In this document: piece after piece, positions 1-10,054 of the stretch
Layout: each line of letters starts with the position of its first letter
Position numbering within the stretch: position 1 is the first letter of the stretch
Origin: Membranipora membranacea
Lineage: Eukaryota > Bryozoa > Gymnolaemata > Cheilostomatida > Membraniporidae
NCBI GenBank assembly: GCA_914767715.1
Contig: OU612073.1
Span: forward strand, 8,494,001 to 8,558,000
Length of the DNA: 64,000 nucleotides
Direction of reading: 5' to 3'
Position numbers and translations under genes: made by a program
Notes under the pieces: model-generated
What the model was told of the DNA's origin: nothing
Database searches by the model: none
Seen by the model: only the letters and a program-made list of their open reading frames with translations

Positions 1-678
1 TTAGAGTGGAAATTGAATTTCGTTAACAGTTTACTGGCAAGGATCTTATGGTTTACGCAATCAAAAGCTTTACGGATATCAAGTGCAGAAACTGTGACAA
101 ATTTTGACTCGTGCTTTGACAGCAGGGAACGAAATTTGTTGACTAGTTGAGTTAAAATTTGATCAGTGGATGTTCCATTTCTGAATCCAAATTGGCGAGA
201 GGCTATTAGATCATTAATTTCCAGGTAATCACGAATTTGGTAATTTATTATCTTTTCTAGGACTTTACTTAATATTGGCAATAGCGAAATTGGTCTATAA
301 TTATTTGGCAAACTTTTCTTGCCACTTTTGAAAATTGGAATTACTAAGGCTTTTTTCCACACATCTGGAAACTCTTGACATTTAAGGCTCAGATTAACAA
401 TATGTGTCGATGGATTCAGAATCAAAGGCTCTAGGACTTTATAAATAAAGGCAGGGATCTGATTTAATCCCCCAGTTTTACGTGATTTCAATGTGTGCAG
501 ATATTTAGACACCTCACTCGATGTAATTTCTTGAAAAGCAAATTTTGGAAATCTGAAAGCTTTATCATTATCAAAGCCTGAGTAACTTTTATTGGACAAT
601 AGTTTAGCCTCTTCATTGAGATTGGCACCAATGCTAGAAAAATACCTATTTAGACATTCAGCGATCACTGGGCTTTCA
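1..678. repeat. Tandem duplicate of bases 728-1405 (period 727)
   Basis: Bases 1-678 match 728-1405 almost perfectly by eye, one G/A difference noticed. Bases 679-727 are LINE sequence present once (the continuation of the RT frame). Both copies read as RT on the minus strand. The left edge of the copy is cut by the window start. Confidence 0.9.
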
Positions 679-2556
679 TGGCCTGCTCTCCTGACTTGAA
701 AGATAATTTTTAATTAAATTTGATGTATTAGAGTGGAAATTGAATTTCGTTAACAGTTTACTGGCAAGGATCTTATGGTTTACGCAATCAAAAGCTTTAC
801 GGATATCAAGTGCAGAAACTGTGACAAATTTTGACTCGTGCTTTGACAGCAGGGAACGAAATTTGTTGACTAGTTGAGTTAAAATTTGATCAGTGGATGT
901 TCCATTTCTGAATCCAAATTGGCGAGAGGCTATTAGATCATTAATTTCCAGGTAATCACGAATTTGGTAATTTATTATCTTTTCTAGGACTTTACTTAAT
1001 ATTGGCAATAGCGAAATTGGTCTATAATTATTTGGCAAACTTTTCTTGCCACTTTTGAAAATTAGAATTACTAAGGCTTTTTTCCACACATCTGGAAACT
1101 CTTGACATTTAAGGCTCAGATTAACAATATGTGTCGATGGATTCAGAATCAAAGGCTCTAGGACTTTATAAATAAAGGCAGGGATCTGATTTAATCCCCC
1201 AGTTTTACGTGATTTCAATGTGTGCAGATATTTAGACACCTCACTCGATGTAATTTCTTGAAAAGCAAATTTTGGAAATCTGAAAGCTTTATCATTATCA
1301 AAGCCTGAGTAACTTTTATTGGACAATAGTTTAGCCTCTTCATTGAGATTGGCACCAATGCTAGAAAAATACCTATTTAGACATTCAGCGATCACTGGGC
1401 TTTCAGAAGTGTTGCAATTTTCAGATTCAATTTCTTGAATGACATTATTGCCTTGATCATTTTTACCTTGGAAAATTTTGATTTTTTGCCATTGGTCTAA
1501 TGTTTTATCATTAAGAACTGCTCTCATTGCTCGCTTTTTGGCATCTCTTACTGCATTTGTTGCCTTGTTACGGATTAAACGATAATGCTCCCAGGCAGTA
1601 GAATTTTTATCAAATCCCGTCTCAACAAACTTTTGAAATGCATCTTTTTTAAGGCTTGTTAGTTTAGATGCCACTGGACACTTCCAACAAAGATTGTTTT
1701 TTTGCTTTAAGCGTTGGGTTTTAAATGGTGCAAACTGCTCCACCAATAATTCTATTTTTGATTCTAAAATATCTGCTGCTTCGTGAACACAGTGAACATT
1801 CTCTACAATATTAAAATCGAGAGATTTCGCACTATTAAAAAACTCAAGATCATCAAAATTTCTGAAATCTCGCTTAGTGACATAAGAAAAGCCGGCCTTA
1901 GGCCTTTTTAGATTAACTTTCATTTGAATTGCAAAATGATCACTAATATCACTTTTTATAACCTTGTGTTCAGGTACTAAATTTTGAACATTTGAGAAAA
2001 GTAAGTCGATCGTAGTATTGATATCTTTAAAACATCTAGTATACTCTCTAACGAGCTGTTCATATTGATGAAGTCTCATAAGGGTTTCAAGATTTTCTTT
2101 CGCTTGTGAATTACCGGACCAGTCAATGTTAAAATCACCTATAATTACAGTTGGCTTTCGTAAATTGTGAGCATCCAATAGCTTTTCAAAATTACAGGAA
2201 ACATCGGTGCTTGCAACACAAGGTGGATAGTAAACAAGGACCAAACAAAATCTAGACTCAGCAATAACAATTTCGATGCATAGAACTTCGGTCCCACCAT
2301 GTGAAGTCAAATCAACTTTTTCGAATTTTATGTTTTGTTTAACATAAACAGCCAGCCCGCCACCACGTGAAGTCAAACCCGTATCCTTACGAATCAATAC
2401 ATAACCAGGTAGTTGAAAATTGTTGTCATAATGAGAGCCATTAAACCAAGTTTCCGAAAAACAGATTATGTCATTATTGACCAAATCAGGAGTTAGTCTG
2501 AACTCATCAAAATGTTTAGGCAAAGATCTTATATTTAGATGGACAATACTTAACAT
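676..2556 (-). pseudogene. LINE ORF2: endonuclease plus truncated reverse transcriptase
   Basis: The frame of 626 codons begins with an endonuclease domain: conserved Asn in HLNIRSLPKH, the catalytic Glu in FSETW, GDFN and SDH motifs are all present. RT motifs follow: NYRPISLLPILSKVLEK, ASRQFGFRNGTSTDQ and the motif-A-like SALDIRKAFDCVNH. It then stops just after NYLSSQE, where the sequence jumps back into a second copy of the RT region. The YADD motif and the C-terminal part are therefore missing from this frame, so the protein should lack polymerase activity. The family is CR1/Jockey-like from the YRPIS block; clade assignment would need a tree. Confidence 0.85.
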
Positions 2557-2602
2557 TCAGAATGATGCGACCATCTGGTAACAAGCTCATAGAAGTTTTG
2601 AC

Positions 2603-3409
2603 CTAGCCGGATGTGCTCTGTTGTTTGCGAGGTCTTAGTATAGGTGCTGACTGATTGGTTTCAGACGTAGAGTTCTCCTGAAGCTTGTCAAGATCATTTA
2701 CACAAGTGATAAGGATGCGGTTGGCTCTTTCATTATACCGCACATATATGTTCATATCCTGGGTCCATACAAACTTGTAGCCAAGCTCTTTCACTTTATC
2801 TTTAGTCTTGAAATACAGCTCAGACTGGGATTTAGTGAGGTGTTCATGTATGTAGATCTTACCGCTGCTGCCGAGTCCAAGTTGGTCATGGGTCACTTTC
2901 TTCTTTGTGCGACTTGCATACATTAGTTTTTTCATACAACGTCTGGTAAATTTGACGTAAATCCTGGGTGTTACCTTTCCCTGCTTCTCTCTCCGAACCG
3001 GCATACGATACACAGTGCTGATATCTGATAGTGACATTTCCATATCCATTGCTGTAGCTATGCTTAATACAATATCCTCCACATTCTCATTTGATGATAC
3101 AGGTACGTTGTGTATCTCTAGACTATCTCCTCTGTCATATCTCTCCATCATATCAAGTCGCCGTCTCAACTCGCCATTATCTCCTTCCAGCTGCTGAACT
3201 TTGGTCTCCAACACTCCACTCCTGCCTTCAAGATTCTGAACCTTAGTCTCCAACTCTCCAACCTTTTTCAAAAGTTTCTGCTCCAGATCAAGGCACATCG
3301 AATCTAACTTTGCAGCAAACTCCGCCTTTACTGTCTCCAACCATTTGTCCATCGCCTGCTTCATTTCTTTAGACAACCCCATATGATATATGAATTGGCA
3401 AATAAACAT
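2603..3409 (-). CDS. LINE ORF1 protein (coiled coil, RNA-binding type)
   Basis: Open frame of 268 codons from an ATG at 3409; a second in-frame ATG at 3382 (start MGLSKEMKQ) is an equally good start. Residues about 35-90 show heptad-like leucine/glutamate spacing typical of a trimerising coiled coil. Residues about 95-170 have an RRM-like pattern (SLEIHNVPVSSNENVEDI, then TPRIYVKFTRR), and the end is basic. This is the layout of ORF1 nucleic-acid-binding proteins of LINEs, which bind the element's RNA into particles for retrotransposition. The function is inferred from layout and from position immediately 5' of an endonuclease/RT frame. The frame is intact. Confidence 0.8.
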   Translation of the reverse strand: MFICQFIYHMGLSKEMKQAMDKWLETVKAEFAAKLDSMCLDLEQKLLKKVGELETKVQNLEGRSGVLETKVQQLEGDNGELRRRLDMMERYDRGDSLEIHNVPVSSNENVEDIVLSIATAMDMEMSLSDISTVYRMPVRREKQGKVTPRIYVKFTRRCMKKLMYASRTKKKVTHDQLGLGSSGKIYIHEHLTKSQSELYFKTKDKVKELGYKFVWTQDMNIYVRYNERANRILITCVNDLDKLQENSTSETNQSAPILRPRKQQSTSG

Positions 3410-3881
3410 GACGAATCATGAAGACGTTACTTTTACACATATTTAATTTTTGTGGTACAACTCATCATTTATTTATTTTAGTATGCTGCTTTCTGGGTAA
3501 TACTGAAATTGCGGAATATAAGAAAGGCTAACTCCGAGGTCACAGGTCAAACAGCCGGTTATGGGGTCAAGTCTAAGACCTCCATAGCAAGTATGGAGAC
3601 CGCGCAAGACCTCCCTCCTAACGACAAACACCCTATGGTAATAACGTTGTTGCATCAATGAACTAAACCCATCGGTTTCATTATGTTGCAATTGCTGCAT
3701 ATGAAAGCAGGGCGGGACAATCGAACATGAGTAATCCAATCTTTTAGACATTAGAGTTTTTTGTATTTATCCTGCGCCAACATATATCTGTTTAATATAT
3801 AATAATTGATTTCATCCTATACATAAATATTGTTATGCCTATCACGCCACACGATGATGTATCTCATCCTCTTTTTTTCAG
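3410..3881. other. Spacer between LINE and first recognised exon
   Basis: No coding exon, RNA gene or repeat recognised. The last bases are a pyrimidine tract and CAG acceptor feeding the exon at 3882, so this is probably intron. Confidence 0.5.
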
Positions 3882-6800
3882 GCTGTCGATGCTGTTTACT
3901 TTAGCCAGTCTAATGCTGAAGGGTTTTATCTAGTCACTGCTACTGCTCGTAGACAAAATGGAATGATACAAATGCTTACATATCTCAGGGTAAGATTAAG
4001 TGATAGCAAAGGTTGTCAAATCTTGTAGCTAAGTTTGAGTGCAAAAGTGTCCAAATTCTCAACTTCTGGATTAGCTCTTCGCTCACCAACCCCCCCCCCC
4101 CCCTCTCACAAACCATACAGTCATCGTATAAGGTATTTATAAGAGATAGTTGTGTTCTATTACAATGTCTTGTGACGATATAAGGCTGTAGGTTATCTTT
4201 GGCGTTTGGTTTCTCATTATCAAACAGCGACAACAGAAAACATTTTTGCAGAGCTTTGGGAGGGTTTCACTTCGCCATGTTATAAACAATGACTTGTCTC
4301 CTCTTTGTTTTGATCACCGTTTCAAACATACCAAACGTTTGTAACATCGAGAGGTATGAAGTTTATAATTCATCACCCATATAAATATTTTTATTCTGTG
4401 GCCCTTAGACGACTCCCCAACTGTAATGTGTTTAATTTTTAGTTATTCATAATTATCAGGTACCAAATGTAGGATTGTTTGAGCTGCCTCTACATCCAAA
4501 CACACTAGCCCCTGAGAGTAGGACTAAATCATTCTCTGCTGCTGGTCTGGATATCTCATGTGTGGAGCCTATGAAACAGTGGAGAATTCGCTTTGATGGC
4601 TCTCTCAGGTGTGTATTGTTGGACATGAATACACCACTTGAATCTTGTACCCCATTTTGGAATCAAACCGACCAACAAAAAAGTATTTTCACTAAACCTA
4701 AACTAAATATAATTTTCTACATAATCACAGTGGAATGTACCACTGTTTGTACCCTCAAGTAACATTCACAGCTCTTCATAAACTTGGTGAAGAAACTGAG
4801 AGTGCTATTCATAATCAATATTTAAGATTTTAAGATTTTCTTAAACAGGAGAACACAAATCTCAATTATATAACCATACAATCTCTAAGTGGTAAAAACA
4901 TTTATCAACATGTATTGGATGTCTGGCTGTGATGATGTTGTCATTTGAACGTTGGGAACGAGCGCTTATTAAACCGTTTCGGGTATCAAAAGATGACTAG
5001 CACAAAATTAAAATGAGACTAGGAAACCTACATTGTTTGCTGGGGCGAATAAAAATGACCTCATTACATGGCCTCTGCTGTCCAAGTGGTAAGCTTTGCT
5101 ATACATTTCTAATGTGTCATGTTATCTACTTTGATAAATTCGTAGACACGCAGACAGTGGGAAGATGCACGCTGTAAAGTTTGACATCCTTTGGAAGGCT
5201 GTTGGACCGTACTTTGACTTTGACACAGACATGAACATTTGGGTTACTTGTGACACTATGGCTACAGAAAAATGGACCAAAGAATGGTTTGATGAGCTCA
5301 AAACGTGAGTATGAGATCACAGTCTTTGTCATCATCAGAGCGACACATGGAATTGTGACAATGGAGTGTAGGAATTTTCATACTAATTAGTTATGGGATG
5401 CAAACCATGCAAATCGTATTATGCCTGATATAATTTATGCATGATGTGATTTTTAACATAAATAACTTACATTTAAGGAAAACTTCAACATAACATAACA
5501 CATAATATACCATAACATATCGTTCAGTAAAAGTCATTAAAAATCTTTTTTTTTCAGACGTCACCAAACACACTATGAACAGTTTGGAGTGTCACAGGGG
5601 TCTCTAGACATAGAAGGATATGGAACCTATCAGCTCACTATTAAAGGCCTCAGGGATCATTCTTATGGTGAGTGGTTAGATTTATCTTGAACAGGGACTC
5701 GGGTATAGGGGTAATGTTTGGATCAGGACCATAAATACAGGAGATCTACTGTGTACTTGCACACAGTATAAAGATCCCCCTCTGCCTCATCGAAAAAAGA
5801 GTAGTCAGGAAGGCGGGTAAGGGTATAGGTTATCTACCCAATGCAAGCCACCTGCGTTTAAGGGAGCCCATTAACTATGGCGGTCAAATAAGATCTAGCG
5901 TATAGAAGAAAAAATTCTGCTAAAATCATAATATGGAAAATAGGACACTTAGCACTTTTAATGTGGCTGCGACAGAATCACAATTTTGCTATCATTTTAG
6001 AGATCTCAGTCTAATCTAGAATGCTGCTCTAATCTCATAAACATCCTATGGCCCAGTTTCAACTGGTTTTCACCCAAAGTTGGGAGGAGAAGGTACTTAA
6101 AAGGCACTATTCTAACGTTAGTGTATATACCAAAGAGTACCTTGTTTCGACCTTCTCATCTCAACTTTGAGTGAATAAATCATACCAAAAACTTGTTTTT
6201 GTCACAATAACTTGAAACTCACAACCCGTAAGACCAATAACATACTTATTGCCCTGAAGTGAAACAACTTCTTTCCATCGCCTCAATTATTGACTGTGTC
6301 CTGCAAACAGAACTCGTCAATATTTAGAGCTGTTTTGAAATGCAGGTACATACACATTTCACAAAATTGGTTAATTTATCATTTGTATTTGCAGGTAACA
6401 TTCGGGAATGGAGGGATTTATTCCGATATGGTATACAGTATATCTGCCTGGAAGACGGCACTAATATAGCTGTCGGAAATATCTGCATTCCCAAACTCAT
6501 GTCCAGGTAAATTACTTACTGATCTATAACAAGTTAGAAATGGATAACAGTCATTATCATATTTATGATTAGCCAATACCAGGGTATTCAATGAGTGGCA
6601 ACAATTTCTGAATCTCCTTGGATTTAATGAGTGACATCTGAATTGTTTGCCCTGTTCATCCTGCTCCGGATCTTTGTGAGCAAGCGCCAGCAAGGGATGA
6701 CTTTGATAACCTCCATTCTGATGACCTTTAAAAGCTGTTCTTAGGCTGATTTTGAATATCATACATGAAGCAAAATTTGGAATATATCAACTTTCAATTT

Positions 6801-8442
6801 ATGTATGCTTTGCGCAACACTATGGAACGAAAACATTCTTTGGCTTTTGTGGCCAATGTAAGATCCTCTTGATAGTTGGACACCCCCTCTAGTAGCTTAG
6901 TATGTGTAACTAAGTGATTGAATTGCTATTGCCTCCTGCAGATTAACGATGGGCTATGTGATAACACCTGATCAACAGCTACATTCTGTCTCATGGACAG
7001 ACTTTCAGTTCTACGAATGGGGAGACGAAGGAAAACCTCCTCAAGAGATGAAAATCTCATTCGGTGCTGGTAAGCTCATAACTTGTGAATTGTTGCAGGA
7101 AAATATGGCTAAAACCAACAGTGATATTTCCTGTTTGTCAATGTCATTGCCTCTCTTAATCGAGGATAATTTTTTTGGGGTGTTCTTGCTTTTCCAGGGT
7201 GATGTATATCTGTAATTCCTTTATTTTTCTCCTTGGCGCATTTGGAAACTGACCATTTAATATTTAATTGTTGACCGTATTCAGGTTGTTTTAAGAGTCT
7301 CTTGAATCGATATGCTGACTGGAATTATTCTTTTCAAGGTCGTAAACAAAAAAACAGAATACATTTATCAGTAACGATGGGAAAAATCATCCTCTCTGCT
7401 TTCTTCATTGCGCTTCTAGAATAAATGCATAATCGATTAATGCTACACATTTAGCAGACCACATCACCTTATTTAAATTGTTGAATACTTTTTAATTTAG
7501 GCGGGCAGACATATAATATGACATGCAGTGTTGTGTGCTCCCCGTATTTCTTCATGAGGGATAAGAAGTCGGATGGTAGTTGGGATTTTGACGGTACAGC
7601 CAGTGATGAGAGCAGTCACGGAGCTATGCTTTATGAGCGTATGTGTACATTCATTGTGAATGGTGTACCTGGTACGGGTATCAGCGAATGGTGCTACGAG
7701 TAAGTAGACTAGGATTGTCAAACATTTTTTCGAAGCCCACTGAGCGGTGTACAAATAAAATGCCACTGGCAGTTAATTGATTTAGAATCAGCTCCCTATA
7801 TGGTTTTTGTACCCTCACTTTATCATACTTCTCCGCTGGGGCTTGGGTCTCAGAATGTAAACTCCGCAACCTAATGTCAGACGCTAATTACCATAATCCC
7901 TCACCTATAGATCCGACTTATAAGTGAAGGCGGCTATAAGAGAGTAGTTATAGACGCGACTATCATTTGAAGCATTATTATATTTATTTTGGACCAAAAC
8001 CTCTTACAATCACCGAAGATGAATAGCTCAGTGGTAGAGTGTTTGACTTGTAAACACGGAGTTCACACCCACTGAGGGCAGTTTTTTTCCCAAAACTACT
8101 TAGTTCATTTGTAGTGAGTGTAGTGTAGTGAGTGTCTTATAGCTGTGGGGTATATTATAGCTGTGGGGTGTCTTATAGCTGGAGCATTTTTATTTTTTCT
8201 GAGGGGGGTGATTCACTTATAAGTCCGGTGACTTATAGGTGAGGGATTACGGTAGTTTGATGAGCCGTTGCTAAAATAGGACCGATATGTATAGTCACCA
8301 AGACCGAATGACACACTGAGTGTGATGCTCTCAGTTCTGCATTGAGAAAACAAATTATTTGGCATCCATAAACATGTATTATTTCTTATTTACTTTTAGA
8401 AACATTCCAAGGCATAACAAGGCTTTGCCTAGTCAGCAGTAA
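3882..8442 (+). CDS. Homologue of the N-terminal region of 'putative phosphoenolpyruvate synthase' proteins, 5' partial
   Basis: Eight exons join in phase: 3882-3989, 4460-4608, 5146-5304, 5558-5667, 6395-6506, 6942-7069, 7501-7699, 8400-8442, giving 335 codons and a stop (TAA 8440-8442). All junctions are GT..AG. The peptide starts AVDAVYFSQSNAEGFYLVTA and carries blocks I recall from the N-terminal, non-catalytic part of invertebrate proteins named putative phosphoenolpyruvate synthase: VEPMKQWRIRFDG, HQTHYEQFG, LRDHSYG, LTMGYV, ERMCTFIVNG and GISEWCYEN. Here the protein ends about 13 residues after GISEW, with no PEP-synthase domain, so enzymatic activity is not implied and the molecular function is unknown. 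The start codon is not in the recognised exons; one or more 5' exons lie beyond the LINE. A 362-bp TIR element sits in the last intron. Confidence 0.75.
5711..5915 (+). mobile_element. tRNA-derived SINE family 1, 5'-truncated copy
   Basis: Matches 11811-12034 and, inverted, 30612-30938 over a shared body (GGATCAGGACCATAAATACA, then CCCCCTCTGCCTC, then GGCGGTCAAATAAGA) with an A-rich end. The tRNA-like head is missing here. It lies in the intron between exons 4 and 5 of the gene at 3882-8442. Confidence 0.8.
7891..8252. mobile_element. 362-bp MITE with TA target duplication and internal tRNA-like segment
   Basis: About 40-bp terminal inverted repeats: left CCATAATCCCTCACCTATAG, right end reverse-complements to CCGTAATCCCTCACCTATAA, both continuing into ACTTATAAGTGAA. 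TA flanks both ends (7889-7890, 8253-8254), as for Tc1/mariner- or PIF-type MITEs. No transposase inside. Short repeats of TTATAGCTGTGGGGT occur at about 8128-8180. It sits in the last intron of the 3882-8442 gene. Confidence 0.8.
8014..8083 (+). repeat. tRNA-like segment inside MITE
   Basis: The A-box is excellent (TAGCTCAGTGGTAGAG) and an anticodon-loop-like CTTGTAA follows, but the B-box is degenerate (AGTTCACACCC). The acceptor arms do not pair convincingly, so this is a tRNA-derived pseudogene or SINE head rather than a tRNA gene. Confidence 0.55.
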
Positions 8443-10054
8443 AGACACTCCTTTCCTACTCAGCGATGTGCCAAGGTTATACCATTAGTAGGGTACCGGA
8501 AGTATGGTTCTCAACAACACCCTATCATATGACTATTTAGATATTGATTTTCCAAAAGTCCTAAGTGATTACTAGTCATCTCTCTTATGATTTTGAAATA
8601 GTTTATGATTATTTTTATAACATTTTGCTGGTTGCCTGCATTAGTGTGATATATTTTACATTATCTTAATTGCTATATAATGAACAAAGATAAAACCAAA
8701 TATATTTGCCATATTTGCAAATGAAGCTAAAAGCATATTAATCTTTTGGTCTTCAACCTTTTATGTAGACGTAAATAAACTTTAAAGCCGAATCAATCTC
8801 CTGGACTTCCTCACTGGAATCTATTGTATGTCCACACTGCCGCAACGATATGGCAGGTTCAGATTAATTATTTTTATTTTGTTTTAGGTGACCTTTAACT
8901 ATGAACTTGGCAGCCATTATTTAAATTGAAATAATTTCCTTTATTATATTTGAGACGAATGTAAATGCTCAGACTCCATAGCGGTTGATTAAAACTGTAT
9001 GTCTTATCACTCGCCACATCATGAAGCATGGGCGGCGAAATTATTGTGCCATAATGGCGAGGCTGCAATATCCGCGCCAATTGCTCTCTGTTTGCAGGCA
9101 GGTCGGAGCAACCAAACCCCATCGCTAGATGCACCACTTGCCTCCTAAGAGCTAGGACCAACAAGAGAATATTATTTTAGAGTTTTCGATAGAGCTATAA
9201 AATGCGTAACTTCTCTAAATTTGAATTTATTGTAAACAACCTCATAATTTCTTCACTGACAACAAATGATTAGTTAGTTACATTCCGGGTCGTTCCTTAA
9301 ATCGTTCATTAAATTAGACTGATTGATTGATTTGTATTCAATCACTAACTGTAAAATTTGCGAGAAAAAGGTTGCTGGTACACCTACTCTGCTAAAAAAT
9401 AATGAAGTTGCCTTGCATGCAAAAGTAGTATTATTAAAAAGTAGTTAAAAAATTGTATTATTAATATAAATGCACATGTGTCTCAAAAAGCAGTCTTTGC
9501 CTCAGGCAGGTGACTGTCAGTTTTTGTTATTCCATGCTGTCTTAAAAAAAAAGAAGACATTTATTTGAATCGATGTAATTATGGAAAATCAATGGTACAA
9601 ACATCCACATTTGTATGGATATCAAACAATGAAACATTATAAAGTGGAAATGGGTTTATAGTGAATGCTATGATTATCCCTCTAACTAAGCATTGATGAC
9701 TGTAAGGCTTAAGATATATGCGCCCTAAGAGGTATCATTTCATATTGAAGAAGAGAAACAATAAACCACATATGTAACTGTTTGCAGACATATTTTATAC
9801 CTAATAACACAGATCACAGAGCATTATTTTGCCAACTGCAGACCTTGTAACATAGCTGTTAAACATAAGCTAATTTTTTTTTGTATTTGGGTTCTGCACA
9901 AAAGTTTCTAGTAAAATTAAAATTGAAAATTAAGATAAAAAATGCAGCGGTGGGGTCTGATAGTCTACACCAGAGAGGTTGAGACTAGAGTGGGGACTAC
10001 CTAATTAAACAAAGCTGAGACTGGGCAGCCTCAGCCATTAGTCAGCTGCCCTTT
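8443..10054. other. 3' region of the 3882-8442 gene and spacer to lectin copy A
   Basis: The first about 750 bases are the likely 3' UTR and have a diverged duplicate at about 16490-17180. Bases about 9045-9130 contain, inverted, the conserved body of SINE family 2. Otherwise AT-rich, with no coding exon recognised. Confidence 0.5.
9045..9130 (-). mobile_element. SINE family 2, body fragment
   Basis: The minus strand shares TGCTCCGACCTGCCTGCAAA and GAGCAA-TTGGCGC with the element at 40955-41150. No head or tail recognised. Confidence 0.55.

Larger units (their letters stand above)
1..3409 (-). mobile_element. CR1/Jockey-like non-LTR retrotransposon, 3' end outside window
   Basis: Read on the minus strand this is a two-ORF LINE: ORF1 (coiled coil plus nucleic-acid-binding fold) at 3409-2603, a 46-base gap, then ORF2 with an apurinic-type endonuclease followed by reverse transcriptase. 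The element continues past base 1. Its RT part is interrupted by a tandem duplication (period 727), so ORF2 stops before the catalytic YADD block would be reached. The two duplicated parts differ at only about one noticed base (G at about 343, A at about 1070), so the rearrangement is recent or an assembly artefact. It lies directly upstream of the first recognised exon of the gene at 3882 and may sit in one of its introns. Confidence 0.9.

Noticed and set aside
4083-4104. Poly-C runs (here and at about 56510)
   Set aside because: Simple homopolymers; the second is the centre of a TIR element, the first has no further structure.
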